The notes under the pieces: model-generated
What the model saw: the letters and a program-made list of their open reading frames with translations, nothing else
Database searches by the model: none
Told to the model about the DNA's origin: nothing
From: Solibacillus cecembensis
Lineage (GTDB): Bacteria; Bacillota; Bacilli; Bacillales_A; Planococcaceae
NCBI RefSeq assembly: GCF_001439635.1
Contig: NZ_LMBZ01000013.1
Location: forward strand, 62,001 to 126,000
DNA: 64,000 nucleotides
Reading direction: 5' to 3'
Shown: positions 9,761 through 22,799 of the stretch, one piece after another
Numbering within the stretch: the first letter of the stretch is position 1
How the letters are laid out: the number at the start of each line of letters is the position of its first letter
Position numbers and translations under genes: made by a program

Positions 9761-10246
9761 CTAAATTTGCTTATCTGAAAAATCAATGGCAAGGCGGGCT
9801 TGCGCAATTTTTTCTTTGTCAATTTGTACTGTTAGTTTGCGTGTTTTAATGCGGATTTCAATTTCTAAATATGTTTCAGTATATGCACGTAAATAACCAA
9901 GGAATTCTTTTAAATCCTTTATTGGTTCATAAGTCTTCACATAAATAAATTTGCCAATTGCATTCTCGAAGTCTTCTTGCTTTTTTAATGGGCGTTCAGC
10001 GCCTGGTGAAGAAACTTCTAAATAGTAGTTTTGCTCGATTGGATCATTTTCATCCAATTTTTCGCTTAAACGTTCACTTACTTGAGCGCATTGTAAAATG
10101 TCAATGCCTCCTGCGCGCGTGTCTACATAAACACGTAGGAACCAGTCGCGTCCTTCTTTTATGAATTCGACATCAACTAATTCTAACTCAAGCTCTTCAA
10201 CGATTGGTGTCACTAGCTCTTCAATGATCGACGTAATTTGACTCAT
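9761..10246 (-). CDS. rimP: Ribosome maturation factor RimP
   Basis: Needed for 30S maturation. The protein (161 residues) starts MSQITSIIEELVTPIVEE and has the conserved YLEVSSPGAERPL motif near 84-96. The open frame continues upstream to 10447, but the start at 10246 is fixed by AAGGAGGATAC just before it, and the upstream ATG lies inside the promoter. It is first in the rimP-nusA-ylxR-ylxQ-infB-ylxP-rbfA operon, preceded by a structured leader of about 175 nt. Confidence 0.96.
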   Translation of the reverse strand: MSQITSIIEELVTPIVEELELELVDVEFIKEGRDWFLRVYVDTRAGGIDILQCAQVSERLSEKLDENDPIEQNYYLEVSSPGAERPLKKQEDFENAIGKFIYVKTYEPIKDLKEFLGYLRAYTETYLEIEIRIKTRKLTVQIDKEKIAQARLAIDFSDKQI

Positions 10247-10423
10247 CGTATCCTCCTTACGCCACTGTTTAACAAGTTCAAAAATCCTGCATTTTGTAGA
10301 TTGCAAAGATTTTCGTTCAAACAGGACGAGTTTACATTGAAAAATTTGTGTAAATAGTTGTCTAAACAACAGAAAAGAGCGGGAAATCCCACTCTTTTGC
10401 TGGCGAACTATCAACAAATTATT
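10247..10423 (-). promoter_or_regulatory. Structured 5' leader of the rimP-nusA-infB operon
   Basis: Three consecutive inverted repeats lie between the promoter and rimP: an 11-bp stem at 10373-10383/10388-10398 (AAAAGAGCGGG with CCCACTCTTTT, one wobble), GTTGT/ACAAC at 10358-10371, and TTTACA/TGTAAA at 10331-10354. The first stem resembles a terminator but is followed on the minus strand by CTGTTGTTTAG, not a clean T-run, so it may be an attenuator or antitermination element. The exact role is unknown. Confidence 0.5.
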
Positions 10424-10429
10424 ACGTTT

Positions 10430-10458
10430 AGCATAGCACAAAGCCATTTTGATTGCAA
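10430..10458 (-). promoter_or_regulatory. Sigma-A promoter of the rimP operon
   Basis: TTGCAA (10453-10458), 17 bp, TATGCT (10430-10435), with a TGC extended -10. It lies between polC and rimP and separates replication from translation genes. Confidence 0.75.
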
Positions 10459-10495
10459 ATTTTGCTACTTATCGAAACTTTCACTTGAATTCTTA

Positions 10496-13400
10496 TTAGA
10501 ACAGCGATAATTGGTTTGCATCTGGCATTCCTTCTAAACACCCAAGGTCATCCATATATTCAATCAATGTTTTCGATACACGTCCACGTTGTTGCAAGTC
10601 TTCTTTTGATAGGAACTCACCGTTTTTACGTGCTTCGACAATTTGTTTTGCTACGTTTGTACCGAGTCCTGGAATCGAATCAAATGGTGGAATTAATGAA
10701 TTCCCTTCAATGATAAACTCACTTGCATGAGAACGATATAAATCAATTTTTTTAAAGCTCATTCCACGCTCACACATTTCTAAAGCAATTTCCATTACGG
10801 TTAATAAACTTTTTTCTTTAGGCGCTGCATCTAGACCTTTCATATTAATTTCATCAACTTTTTTGCGGATCATAACTGAACCTTGCGTCATGGAAATTAA
10901 ATCAAAATCAGATGCTCGCACCGTAAAGTACGCCGCATAATATAAAATTGGGTGATGTACTTTAAACCAAGCAATACGTACCGCCATTAATACATAGGCA
11001 GCCGCGTGGGCTTTCGGGAACATGTATTTTATCTTTTTACACGAATCGATATACCACTCTGGTACTTTCTTCGCGCGCATTTCTGCTTCCATATCATCGG
11101 ATAAACCTTTCCCCTTACGCACAGACTCCATTATTTTGAAGGCAAAGGAAGGCTCAAGATCTTGGTAAATTAAATACACCATAATGTCATCACGACAACC
11201 AATTACTTCGGCTAAAACGCATGTGCCATCTTTAATCAAATCAGCAGCATTCCCTAACCATACGTCCGTTCCGTGTGACAGTCCTGAAATTTGCACCAGC
11301 TCACTAAATGTGGACGGCTTCGTTTCTTCAAGCATTTGGCGAACGAACTTAGTCCCGAACTCGGGAATGCCAAGCGTCCCTGTTTTTGTGCCAATTTGCT
11401 TTTCCGTTACACCGAGTGATTTCGTCGAACTGAAGATTTCCATCACAATCGGATCGTCAGTTGGAACCGTTTTCGGATCAATTCCTGATAAATCTTGTAG
11501 CATACGAATAACGGTCGGATCATCGTGTCCTAGAATATCGAGTTTCAAAATATTATCGTGAATCGAGTGGAAATCAAAGTGTGTCGTTTTCCATTCTGAA
11601 TCTTGTGCATCTGCCGGGAATTGTATTGGTGTAAAATCATAAATATCCATATAATCTGGTACAACAATAATTCCCCCAGGGTGTTGCCCTGAATTTCGTT
11701 TTACTCCAGTACAGCCTTGCACAAGTCGATCCACCTCTGCGTTACGATAGGTGATGCCGTTATCATTGCCATAACCTTTAACATAACCATAAGCCGTTTT
11801 TTCAGCAACTGTTCCAATCGTACCTGCACGGAATACATAATCTTCCCCGAACAGTACTTTCGTATAGTTATGGGCTTGTGGTTGGTACTCACCGGAGAAA
11901 TTCAAATCGATATCTGGAACTTTATCCCCTTTAAATCCTAGGAATGTTTCGAACGGGATATCTTGCCCGTCTTTCTTATATTGCTCACCACATTCTGGAC
12001 ATTCTTTGTTCGGCAAGTCATAGCCTGATGCGACCGAACCATCTGCAATAAATTCAGAATGCTTACAATTCGGACACACATAATGCGGTGGCAATGGATT
12101 TACCTCAGTAATTTCCATGAACGTTGCGACAAGGGAAGACCCTACCGAACCACGTGAACCAACTAAGTAGCCATCCGCTAATGACTTTTTCACGAGTTTT
12201 GCTGAAATTAAATAAATTACCCCGAAGCCATGACCTAAAATTGATTTTAATTCCTTATCAATACGCGCTTGGACAATTTCCGGTAAATTCTCTCCATATA
12301 TTGAATAGGCCATTTCATACGTTAAATTCGTTACTTCATCATCAGAGCCTTCAATTTTTGGCGTATACAGGTCATCTTTAATCGGCTTGACCTCACCAAT
12401 CATATCAGCTACGAGGTGCGTATTCGTCACAACGACCTCTTTTGCTAAATCAGGACCTAAAAAATCAAATTCCTTTAACATATCATCCGTCGTACGGAAA
12501 TGAACTTTCGGCAACTGTTGACGATTTAATGGGTTTGCCCCGCCCATAGAGCCGATTAAAATTTGACGGAACTTAGCATCCGTTTCATGTAAATAATGTA
12601 CATTTCCTGTTGCGACAACGGGCAAATTCAATTTTTTACCGAGCTTAACAATGCGGCGAATAATATCTTCTAACGCCCATTCATCATGCACCGTTCCACC
12701 ATCAACCAACTGCGAATAAACCGGTTTTGGCATGACTTCTAAATAATCATAAAACTGCGCAATTCGTTCTGCTTCCTCTGGTGTTTTATTCATCATCGTT
12801 TCGAATAATTCACCATTCGAACAGCCCGAGCCGATAATTAAACCTTGACGATACTTTTGTAAATCCGAACGACGTATCCGTGGTACACGATAAAATGTTT
12901 GGGTATGAGAAATCGTAATGAGCTTAAACATATTTTTCAATCCTGCATCATCTACCGCTAAAACTGTACAGTGGCTTGGACGGGCTTGCTTATACCCTTC
13001 CTCCCCGCCGACATGGTCATTTAATTCGTTTAAATTTTGAATACCTAAATCAGCCGTTTGTTTTAGTAAGTGAAGCAATAATTCCCCTGTCGCTTCCGTA
13101 TCATAAATCGCACGGTGATGTTGCGTTAATTCAATATTGTATTTTTTCGTTAACGTTTTTAAACTATGTGACTTTTGCGTAGGGTTGACTAAGCGGGATA
13201 ACTCCACCGTATCAATACCCGGATGTCGTACATGTCCTAAGCCCGCTTTTTTATAAGCTACATAAAGGAAACCTAAGTCAAATGCCGCATTATGCGCTAC
13301 AACGACTGAATCGCCTATAAAGTCATGGAATTCTGTAATGACTTCCTCGATTTCCGGGGCATTTACGAGCATATCATCCGTAATATGTGTTAATTCTATA

Positions 13401-14821
13401 ATTTTCGCGGTTAATTTGCGGTGTGGGTTTGAAAAGCGCTCAAACGTATCTAACACTTGGCCATTTTTGATTTTAACTGCAGCTAATTCAATAATGGTGT
13501 CATATACATTGGAAAATCCGGTTGTTTCCACGTCAAATACAACATAGGTCGTGTCTTCAAGTAGTGAATCAATCGGGTCATAAGCAATCGGCTTGCCATC
13601 GTCTACTAAGTTCACCTCTACACCAAAAATGACTTTAATGCCGTTTTTCTTTCCAGCAGAATAAGCTTCTGGGAAAGATTGCACGACAGCATGGTCTGTA
13701 ATGGCAATGGCAGGATGTCCCCATTTTGCCGCCTGTGTGACTAATTTATCGACGGGTGTCATCGCATCCATTTGGCTCATCTGTGAATGTAAATGCAATT
13801 CCACACGCTTTTCACCTTCAGGAGCATGATCTTTACGCGGCTCTTTTTTGATTTCGTTAATATCTTTTACCATCATTACTAAATCGCGTGCGAATGCATC
13901 CATTTGAATCGAGCCACGTAATCGTACCCACATGCCTTTACTAATCATATTCATTTTCGCAACTTCTTCATCGCTATTTGAGAACATTTTCACCATTAAA
14001 GAATCCGTATAATCCGATACTTTTATCTCAAGAAGCGAGCGTCCACTTCGCAATTCCTTCACATCTACTGCAAAAATAAATCCTTCAATAATAATCGAAC
14101 GTTCTTCTTCTAAAATTGTACGAATTTCAGTTGATTGGGCATTTTTGATCAAAGCTCCTAATTGGAAGGCAACATCGCTTGTCACCGCGCCTGGATTGTC
14201 TGATTTTTCTTTTTCACGCATTGCAAAATCAGCCATCGCTTGTTTCGATAAACGCTCTTCCTCTTCTTGTCTTTGCATATAAAATGCTTCTTGCTGTGCA
14301 ATAAATTCTTCCGATTCTTCTACCATTTTAAATTCTAACGGGATGTGTGGGAAACCAAATGCGCGGTAAGACTCTGCAATTTTATCTGTATATTTCGCTT
14401 TCAGTGATAAATATTCCACTTCTAGCATTGAAGTGACGACAAGTTTATGACCTGTCCACTTAGGTACTTGCTTTGATAAATTTTCGCGTAATAAAGGCGA
14501 CATATCTGCAATTTGTTCTATCGCGGGATACCAATAATCTAGCATATGCTGCTCATTTACAACGGGATTAAATGAATCAATTGTTAATGAAACAGACGCA
14601 ATGTGAGAAAATTTTTCTGCCATCCGCATCCGTAATAATTGATATACTTCGAAAGGCAAAATATTATCTAGTTTGATTTTAAAATGCCATACTCGCTTCT
14701 TTTTATGAACCGTTACTCGTTCTAGCTCACCTTTTTCAAAGAAGGACATATAGACGTCATCTGTTAGTTCAAGTTGTTGTAACAGAAGTAAGAACTTTTG
14801 CTTTGCCTCCTGTTGTGCCAA
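10496..14821 (-). CDS. polC: DNA polymerase III PolC-type, alpha subunit with exonuclease
   Basis: Main replicative polymerase of low-GC Firmicutes. Order of domains: N-terminal and OB-fold regions, PHP domain ([17 protein letters not shown], about 345), inserted DEDDh 3'-5' exonuclease ([20 protein letters not shown], about 430), the rest of PHP, a zinc site (CPNCKHSEF and CPECGEQY), the polymerase core with [11 protein letters not shown], and a C-terminal HhH region ([19 protein letters not shown]). A GTG at 14830 is in frame, but AGGAAG abuts it; AGGAAGGTG is well placed for the TTG at 14821, giving 1441 residues. A TTG start would keep expression low. It stands between proS and rimP as in B. 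subtilis. Confidence 0.97.
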   Translation of the reverse strand: MAQQEAKQKFLLLLQQLELTDDVYMSFFEKGELERVTVHKKKRVWHFKIKLDNILPFEVYQLLRMRMAEKFSHIASVSLTIDSFNPVVNEQHMLDYWYPAIEQIADMSPLLRENLSKQVPKWTGHKLVVTSMLEVEYLSLKAKYTDKIAESYRAFGFPHIPLEFKMVEESEEFIAQQEAFYMQRQEEEERLSKQAMADFAMREKEKSDNPGAVTSDVAFQLGALIKNAQSTEIRTILEEERSIIIEGFIFAVDVKELRSGRSLLEIKVSDYTDSLMVKMFSNSDEEVAKMNMISKGMWVRLRGSIQMDAFARDLVMMVKDINEIKKEPRKDHAPEGEKRVELHLHSQMSQMDAMTPVDKLVTQAAKWGHPAIAITDHAVVQSFPEAYSAGKKNGIKVIFGVEVNLVDDGKPIAYDPIDSLLEDTTYVVFDVETTGFSNVYDTIIELAAVKIKNGQVLDTFERFSNPHRKLTAKIIELTHITDDMLVNAPEIEEVITEFHDFIGDSVVVAHNAAFDLGFLYVAYKKAGLGHVRHPGIDTVELSRLVNPTQKSHSLKTLTKKYNIELTQHHRAIYDTEATGELLLHLLKQTADLGIQNLNELNDHVGGEEGYKQARPSHCTVLAVDDAGLKNMFKLITISHTQTFYRVPRIRRSDLQKYRQGLIIGSGCSNGELFETMMNKTPEEAERIAQFYDYLEVMPKPVYSQLVDGGTVHDEWALEDIIRRIVKLGKKLNLPVVATGNVHYLHETDAKFRQILIGSMGGANPLNRQQLPKVHFRTTDDMLKEFDFLGPDLAKEVVVTNTHLVADMIGEVKPIKDDLYTPKIEGSDDEVTNLTYEMAYSIYGENLPEIVQARIDKELKSILGHGFGVIYLISAKLVKKSLADGYLVGSRGSVGSSLVATFMEITEVNPLPPHYVCPNCKHSEFIADGSVASGYDLPNKECPECGEQYKKDGQDIPFETFLGFKGDKVPDIDLNFSGEYQPQAHNYTKVLFGEDYVFRAGTIGTVAEKTAYGYVKGYGNDNGITYRNAEVDRLVQGCTGVKRNSGQHPGGIIVVPDYMDIYDFTPIQFPADAQDSEWKTTHFDFHSIHDNILKLDILGHDDPTVIRMLQDLSGIDPKTVPTDDPIVMEIFSSTKSLGVTEKQIGTKTGTLGIPEFGTKFVRQMLEETKPSTFSELVQISGLSHGTDVWLGNAADLIKDGTCVLAEVIGCRDDIMVYLIYQDLEPSFAFKIMESVRKGKGLSDDMEAEMRAKKVPEWYIDSCKKIKYMFPKAHAAAYVLMAVRIAWFKVHHPILYYAAYFTVRASDFDLISMTQGSVMIRKKVDEINMKGLDAAPKEKSLLTVMEIALEMCERGMSFKKIDLYRSHASEFIIEGNSLIPPFDSIPGLGTNVAKQIVEARKNGEFLSKEDLQQRGRVSKTLIEYMDDLGCLEGMPDANQLSLF

Positions 14822-14870
14822 TTCCTTCACCTTCCTAGCTAATTGAAATTTTCTACTTTAAGTTTCTCCT

Positions 14871-14905
14871 AAAAAAACAAAACTCACGCCAAAATAGCGC
14901 GAGTT
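14871..14905 (-). terminator. Rho-independent terminator after proS
   Basis: A 9-bp stem (14881-14889 with 14897-14905, one G-U pair) followed on the minus strand by TTTGTTTTTTT, in the proS-polC gap. Confidence 0.85.
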
Positions 14906-14953
14906 ACTGTCTTTTTTATATAGTTGCCGATTAATCGCAGCAATCAAAATACG

Positions 14954-16675
<1,722 letters not shown>

Positions 16676-16790
16676 TTATATTTCATAATTATTTAGCAAT
16701 AGAATACAAACTCTTACTTAATTTTTGTTTAGTAAGATAAAAATCAATTATGTCTAAGAAATTCTACCTTCTTATATACTAATAAAATTT

Positions 16791-16832
16791 AGCTTTGAAC
16801 GCTAGTACTATTCGTACAAAACGCTCAAAGCT
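16791..16832 (-). repeat. Long hairpin in the rasP-proS gap
   Basis: The 11-nt arms 16791-16801 and 16822-16832 pair with one wobble and enclose a GTAC/GTAC inner repeat. On the minus strand AAATTTTATT follows, a poor U-tract, so this may be a weak terminator after rasP or an RNA-processing structure. Confidence 0.5.
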
Positions 16833-16872
16833 TCCTATTTGAATCCATATTTATTTCATTTATCCTCAATTA

Positions 16873-18129
16873 TTAGAAGAAGAAATGTTGAATATCATTC
16901 CATGTTACAACTACCATTAAAATCATTAATAGAACGATTCCAACAAAGTGTATCATGCCTTCTTTTTGACGATCCATCGGTTTTCCTCGAACGGCTTCAA
17001 ATGCAAAGAACAATAAACGCCCGCCATCTAAAGCTGGTAGCGGTAATAAGTTCATTATCCCTAAATTGATACTTAACATCGCAGCCCAATAAAGGACATT
17101 ATAAAAACCAAATGTTACCACTTCTTCAGTCGCCTTATAAATGCCTACTGGTCCAGAAAGTGCATCAATTGAAAACTGCCCAGTAACAAGCTTTCCTACA
17201 AGCGAACCAATTAAAATCATTCCATCATACGTTTGCTCTGCTCCAAAGACAACCGCTTTTAAAGGATTGCTTTCCAGCGGACGCATGACACCAATTTGAA
17301 CAACTTTACTGCCATCTTTTTGCTCAACAATTTGTGGGACAACTTCCGTCTTTAAAATTGCGCCATCTCGTTCCACTTCAAACTGCAGGCGTTTCTCCGG
17401 GTTTTCTTGAATAGTTGTAGACAGTTGCTCCCAAGTACTAATCGTTTCACCGTTAATTTTTGTAACACGGTCACCATTTTGAAGTCCTGCAACACTAGCA
17501 GGACGATCATCAACAACTTCTGATATAACAGGCTCTTTTGAAGGTATCCCTTGGAATAACCCCATGATGACAAAAATGAAGAATGCTAAAATAAAGTTGA
17601 ATAATGGGCCTGCAAAAATGGCCATTGCACGTGCACCAACCGATTTAGAATTAAATTGGCGATCTAGCGGCGCGATAATAAGCTCTGTTCCATTTTCAAC
17701 GATTGTCGCTGTACGCGATACATTAAAACGAACAAGTTTGTCCTCTTCATCGTAACCTTCAATCCATAGTTCTTTCTCTAAATCCGCACGTTCCACTTCT
17801 AAGAAAATGACATTTTGATATTGCGTTTTTTGATTTAATACGATTTTTTCAACGATATTATCTTCGTTCGTCACAAGCGCTACACGATACCCCGGCTGTA
17901 ACTCAACCGTATCTGTATCTTCACCCGCCATTCGAACGTAACCACCGATTGGTAAAAGGCGTAGTGTATAAACTGTTTCACCTTTCGTCATGCCGAAAAT
18001 TTTCGGACCCATTCCAATTGCAAACTCACGAACCATAATGCCCGCGCGTTTTGCAAATATAAAATGCCCTAGCTCATGGAAAAATACTAGTGAGCCAAAA
18101 ATTGCGATAAAAGCAATAACTGTTTGCAT
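16873..18129 (-). CDS. rasP: Site-2 intramembrane zinc metalloprotease RasP/RseP
   Basis: Membrane protease that cleaves anti-sigma factors and remnant signal peptides. The zinc site HELGH is at residues 18-22 within the first membrane helix. A PDZ domain (RPASVAGLQNGDRVTKING, about 225-245) and the C-terminal NLLPLPALDGGRLLFF motif follow, the latter containing the third zinc ligand. The open frame starts 11 codons earlier, but the ATG at 18129 (MQTVIAFIAIFG) has GAAGGTGGGAG upstream and gives 418 residues. It lies 61 bp after dxr in the uppS-cdsA-dxr-rasP-proS cluster. Confidence 0.97.
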   Translation of the reverse strand: MQTVIAFIAIFGSLVFFHELGHFIFAKRAGIMVREFAIGMGPKIFGMTKGETVYTLRLLPIGGYVRMAGEDTDTVELQPGYRVALVTNEDNIVEKIVLNQKTQYQNVIFLEVERADLEKELWIEGYDEEDKLVRFNVSRTATIVENGTELIIAPLDRQFNSKSVGARAMAIFAGPLFNFILAFFIFVIMGLFQGIPSKEPVISEVVDDRPASVAGLQNGDRVTKINGETISTWEQLSTTIQENPEKRLQFEVERDGAILKTEVVPQIVEQKDGSKVVQIGVMRPLESNPLKAVVFGAEQTYDGMILIGSLVGKLVTGQFSIDALSGPVGIYKATEEVVTFGFYNVLYWAAMLSINLGIMNLLPLPALDGGRLLFFAFEAVRGKPMDRQKEGMIHFVGIVLLMILMVVVTWNDIQHFFF

Positions 18130-18190
18130 AATCTCCCACCTTCGTTTGAGTAAACATGGCAAATGTCCTTTAGTTTACCCTCATAGTTCC

Positions 18191-19336
18191 CTATTCTATC
18201 ATGCTTGCAACAGATTTTCTCGTTTCACTATCTACATGTAAAATTGTTTGTAAATCCGGCACTAAAATATTATTATGCTTATCCATCACACGTTCAATGC
18301 ATTCCTCAATTTGTAGGAACGTCATTTTTTCTTGTAAAAATAACGCAACAGCTGCTTCATTTGCTGCATTCATTGCCGTTAAAATCGTACCACCCATTCG
18401 CCCTGCATCATAAGCAAGCTTTAGCGCACGGAAGCGATCAAAATCAACCTCTTTAAAATGTAGTTGACCAATTTGCGCTAAGTTTAAACGTTGGCTATTT
18501 TGCACTGGGAGGCGGTCTGGATAGCTCAGTGCATACTGTATAGGAACACGCATATCCGGTGTACCGAGTTGCGCCATAACACTTGTATCTTCAAATTCGA
18601 CCATCGAGTGAATGATGCTCTCTCGGTGTAACAACACATCAATATCGTCATAAGGCATATTAAATAATACATGTGCTTCAATTACTTCAAGCCCTTTATT
18701 CATCATTGTTGCAGAATCAATCGTAATTTTCGCACCCATCGACCAGTTCGGATGATTCAATGCATCCTTTACCGTTACGCCGATTAGTTCTTCACGTGTT
18801 TTATCGCGGAATGAACCACCAGAGGCTGTTAAAATAAGACGTTCAATTCGTTTGGGATTTTCACCGTTCATCGATTGGAATAACGCCGAATGTTCACTAT
18901 CTACCGGTAAAATCGGAGCGTTATACTTCTTCGCTTCCGCCATCACTAAATGGCCGGCCGTTACTAATGTTTCTTTATTCGCAATGGCAATCGTTTTGCC
19001 CATGCGAATAGCAGCAAGCGTTGACTCTAAACCGACACTGCCTAAAACAGCATTCACTAATACCGTCGATTCAGGATGTGTCGCTACATCAACAAGTCCT
19101 TTTTCACCGTATGTAAAAGCAATTGTTGGAAAATCCTTTTGCAATGAACGTGCTGCTTCTTCTGTTTGCATCGACACTAATTCAGGTTGAAGCTTTTCAA
19201 TAATTTGACGTGATTTTTCAATATTTTGTCCGGCAGAAAATGCAACAAGTTTAAATTGGTCTGGGTGTGCAAGTAAAATATCAAATGTTTGCCACCCAAT
19301 CGAACCTGTTGCACCTAATAAACTAATCTTTTTCAC
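18191..19336 (-). CDS. dxr: 1-deoxy-D-xylulose-5-phosphate reductoisomerase
   Basis: Second step of the MEP isoprenoid pathway: DXP to MEP with NADPH. The N-terminal Rossmann motif [12 protein letters not shown] is at residues 5-16. The metal and substrate region has DSEHSALFQ near 147-155 and [12 protein letters not shown]. The 381 residues match the family. It lies next to uppS and cdsA, so isoprenoid precursor, undecaprenyl and phospholipid synthesis are grouped. It is cotranscribed with cdsA (21-bp gap). Confidence 0.98.
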   Translation of the reverse strand: MKKISLLGATGSIGWQTFDILLAHPDQFKLVAFSAGQNIEKSRQIIEKLQPELVSMQTEEAARSLQKDFPTIAFTYGEKGLVDVATHPESTVLVNAVLGSVGLESTLAAIRMGKTIAIANKETLVTAGHLVMAEAKKYNAPILPVDSEHSALFQSMNGENPKRIERLILTASGGSFRDKTREELIGVTVKDALNHPNWSMGAKITIDSATMMNKGLEVIEAHVLFNMPYDDIDVLLHRESIIHSMVEFEDTSVMAQLGTPDMRVPIQYALSYPDRLPVQNSQRLNLAQIGQLHFKEVDFDRFRALKLAYDAGRMGGTILTAMNAANEAAVALFLQEKMTFLQIEECIERVMDKHNNILVPDLQTILHVDSETRKSVASMIE

Positions 19337-19357
19337 AGCAATACTTCCCTTCTTGAT

Positions 19358-20155
19358 TTACGCAAATACGTGTAAAAAGTGCAGTAATGGCACGACAAAT
19401 AATAAACTATCAAAGCGGTCTAAAATACCCCCATGACCTGGTAAAATGGTTCCTGAATCCTTCACGCCATAGTGACGCTTAATCGCAGACTCGACTAAGT
19501 CACCCATTTGACCAACCATCGAAGCAATAATCGTCACAACAATTAGTTTCAAGTAGCTATCCGTAATTGGGTAAATCAGTTGCATAACAATCGCAAATAA
19601 GACAGCAATCACGATGCCCCCAACAAAACCTTCTACTGTCTTCTTAGGCGATATTTCTGGCCACAACTTATGTTTCCCTAGTTTTCGACCAACAAAGTAC
19701 GCTCCTGAATCGGTTGTCCAAACAACGAGCAATGCAAAAACGATAAATTCTAAACCAATAATTCGTGCTTCAATAAAATAATGAAAGCCTAGTCCAACAT
19801 AAAATACGCCCAATAAAATAAAGCCTATTTCATCAAATGTCATTTTATTTTTCACAAGGACAATATAAATTAATAAAAGTGCTGCAATCCCGTAAACGAT
19901 CATTAATTTTGATTCATAGCCAACAAGTTGAACAACCTCTGCTGACCATGTTTCTGGTATAACCAGTATCAATAGTGCCAACAAGCCTAATAGCCCCGGA
20001 ATGGAAACAATCGAAATGCCTTTCATTTTTAAAATTTCATAAAATCCGACAATGGCTAGTGCACATACAACAAGTGCAAATGGAGCGCCTCCATAAATAA
20101 CAAATGGAATAAATATTGCTGCGGCTATTACTCCAGTAATAATGCGTTGTTTCAA
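19358..20155 (-). CDS. cdsA: Phosphatidate cytidylyltransferase (CDP-DAG synthase)
   Basis: Makes CDP-diacylglycerol from phosphatidate and CTP in the membrane. A polytopic protein of 265 residues with about seven to eight hydrophobic segments. The family signature near the C-terminus is complete: QMGDLVESAIKRHYGVKDSG, then PGHGGILDRFDSLLF. The SPKKTVEGFVGG motif is near residue 168. It overlaps uppS by 4 bp, so translation is coupled. Confidence 0.97.
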   Translation of the reverse strand: MKQRIITGVIAAAIFIPFVIYGGAPFALVVCALAIVGFYEILKMKGISIVSIPGLLGLLALLILVIPETWSAEVVQLVGYESKLMIVYGIAALLLIYIVLVKNKMTFDEIGFILLGVFYVGLGFHYFIEARIIGLEFIVFALLVVWTTDSGAYFVGRKLGKHKLWPEISPKKTVEGFVGGIVIAVLFAIVMQLIYPITDSYLKLIVVTIIASMVGQMGDLVESAIKRHYGVKDSGTILPGHGGILDRFDSLLFVVPLLHFLHVFA

Positions 20156-20946
20156 TTTGTTTCTTCCCCTTTCAGCCCTCCATATCGGCGATTACGGTTT
20201 TGATACACTGTGATAGCTTCCTTTAAACAGGCTTCATCAAAATCTGGCCAATGTGTATCTGTAAACCAAAATTCCGTATACGCAAGCTGCCATAACATAA
20301 AATTGCTAATTCGAACTTCACCACTTGTTCGAATGAGTAAATCAGGCTCTGGTAAATGAGCCGTCATAAGGTGTTGTGTAATATGTTGTTCATTGATTTC
20401 TTCGATTGCAAGCGTGCCTGCTTCTACTTCTTTCATCAAATGTTGCATCGCCATCACAATTTCGGCACGACCACCGTAATTCATTGCAAAGTTTAAAATG
20501 AGTCCCGTATTATTTTTCGTCGCATCCATTGCTTTTTGTAGTGCGGCTTGCGTATATTTCGGTAGTGTTTCCATAACACCGATCATCTCAATCCGAATGT
20601 TACGCTCCATTAACTCCGGTAAAAAGGACGTTAAAAATTGCTCAGGTAATTTCATTAAAAATTCTACCTCTGATTTAGGGCGCTTCCAATTCTCTGTTGA
20701 AAATGCATACAGCGTTAATACTTTCACCCCTAAATCACAAGCACAACGCGTAATTTTACGAACGGTTTTCATTCCTTCATGGTGCCCTGCAATACGTGGC
20801 ATTGAACGTTTTTTTGCCCAACGACCATTACCGTCCATGATGATCGCAATATGGGTAGGAATGTCTTCACCTTTAACTAAGCCTACACTTTCGTTAATTG
20901 TTGGCGTAATTTTATTCATTTTTTTCATTAAAAGTTTTTTAAACAT
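20152..20946 (-). CDS. uppS: Undecaprenyl diphosphate synthase
   Basis: Adds isoprene units to make the C55 lipid carrier for cell-wall synthesis. The cis-prenyltransferase motif AIIMDGNGRWAKKR has the Mg-binding Asp at about residue 38. GHHEG and NYGGRAEI follow, and the C-terminal TSGEVRISNFMLWQ region is intact. Start chosen at 20946 (MFKKLLMKKMNK) because TGGGGGAAT lies just upstream; Met7 or Met10 would also fit. It is first in the uppS-cdsA-dxr-rasP unit, with its own promoter. Confidence 0.97.
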   Translation of the reverse strand: MFKKLLMKKMNKITPTINESVGLVKGEDIPTHIAIIMDGNGRWAKKRSMPRIAGHHEGMKTVRKITRCACDLGVKVLTLYAFSTENWKRPKSEVEFLMKLPEQFLTSFLPELMERNIRIEMIGVMETLPKYTQAALQKAMDATKNNTGLILNFAMNYGGRAEIVMAMQHLMKEVEAGTLAIEEINEQHITQHLMTAHLPEPDLLIRTSGEVRISNFMLWQLAYTEFWFTDTHWPDFDEACLKEAITVYQNRNRRYGGLKGEETN

Positions 20947-20989
20947 CTTTCATTCCCCCAACTGCACATATCGGACTATTTTCTAGTTT

Positions 20990-21018
20990 ATCATATCAAA
21001 AAAGTATTTTCATGTCCT
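20990..21018 (-). promoter_or_regulatory. Candidate extended -10 promoter of uppS
   Basis: TGATATGAT on the minus strand gives a TATGAT -10 (20990-20995) with a TGn extension. The -35 position, AGGACA, is weak. It lies about 45 nt before the uppS start and downstream of the frr terminator. Confidence 0.5.
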
Positions 21019-21152
21019 CGTTTACTTCTCAAATTTCCTTACTAAAGAAGCCTCTCATTTGCACTTCTCTTACTAATCTATTATGTATTTCATAATGAAA
21101 TGACTCTTTATTAAATATTTTTCTACTACACGCTTATAGGATAACCCATACA

Positions 21153-21194
21153 ACGCCGATTTAACTTGCTTTAGCAAATTAAATCCAGCGGCGT
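21153..21194. repeat. Imperfect inverted repeat in the frr-uppS gap
   Basis: ACGCCG-ATTTAA-TTGC arms pair around a TTTA loop with a 4-nt bulge (21153-21194). The 378-bp frr-uppS gap otherwise holds the frr terminator, the uppS promoter and AT-rich sequence; I found no ORF longer than about 18 codons in it. Confidence 0.5.
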
Positions 21195-21220
21195 ATTTGA
21201 TTAACTACTATCCACTTAAA

Positions 21221-21249
21221 AAAAACGTCCTTACTAGCAGGACGTTTTT
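21221..21249 (-). terminator. Rho-independent terminator after frr
   Basis: An 11-bp perfect stem (21221-21231 with 21239-21249, AAAAACGTCCT arm) with a T-run on the minus strand. Confidence 0.9.
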
Positions 21250-21324
21250 ATCCATTTAAAGTTCACTTGCATGTAAAAAAGAATTCGGACCAATAGAACA
21301 CGGGTCACTCATTATTTTCACAGG

Positions 21325-21881
21325 TTAAACTTTTAAAATTTCTTTTTCTTTTTCTTTTACAAGCTCGTCTACTTTAACGATTGAGCTATCTGTTAATTTT
21401 TGGATATCATCACCAAAGCCGCGTAATTCGTCTTCTGTAATTTCTCCACTTTTTTCTAGTTTTTTAAGGTCATCATTTGCATCACGACGCACGTTACGAA
21501 CCGCTACTTTTGCTTCTTCAGCTGACTTTTTCACTTGCTTTACTAAGTCTTTACGACGCTCTTCAGTTAAAGCAGGAATCGCTAAACGAATTACAGTTCC
21601 ATCGTTTGTTGGTGTAATCCCAAGATCTGAACGCATAATTGCTTTTTCAATTTCACCTAAAATTGTTTTATCGTAAGGTGAAATAACTAATAGGCGCGCT
21701 TCTGGTACAGCCACTCCGCCTAGTTGGTTAATCGGTGTTGGTGCACCGTAATAATCTACTTGAATACGGTCAAGTAGTGAAGCATTGGCCACACCCGCAC
21801 GAATTGATGCTAGTTCTCGTGAGAAAGCACCAATTGATTTCGTCATTTTATCTTGAGCTTGATCTAATACTTGCTTTGTCA

Positions 21882-21882
<1 letters not shown>
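21325..21882 (-). CDS. frr: Ribosome recycling factor
   Basis: Splits post-termination ribosomes together with EF-G. At 185 residues it is standard length, with a three-helix bundle containing [22 protein letters not shown] near 26-47 and the basic [21 protein letters not shown] region. It overlaps the pyrH stop by one base, and the pair is cotranscribed as in B. subtilis. Confidence 0.98.
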
Positions 21883-22619
<737 letters not shown>

Positions 22620-22685
22620 TTACTCATTTATTTAAAAAGAAATAGTCCATACTTTCTACTTATGTAAACTATTTCACTTGCATAG

Positions 22686-22691
22686 ATTATA
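22686..22691 (-). promoter_or_regulatory. Candidate -10 element upstream of pyrH
   Basis: A consensus TATAAT on the minus strand between the tsf terminator and pyrH. No convincing -35 lies at 16-18 bp; TGTTTT is the best fit at 17 bp. Confidence 0.45.
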
Positions 22692-22734
22692 TCGTGCTTT
22701 TTATTGCAAAAACAGGAGTTCGACCCCCTATATT

Positions 22735-22770
22735 TGTTAAAAATAGGGAACACGCAAATGGTGCTCCCTA
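22735..22770 (-). terminator. Rho-independent terminator after tsf
   Basis: A 10-bp stem (22744-22753 with 22761-22770, one wobble pair) followed on the minus strand by TTTTTAAC. Confidence 0.85.
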
Positions 22771-22799
22771 CTCTGTTTACTTCATTTATCAAGAATGAA

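Noticed and set aside
10247-10447. Open frame extending RimP by 67 codons upstream
   Set aside because: The upstream ATG lies inside the promoter, and a perfect ribosome-binding site precedes the shorter start at 10246.
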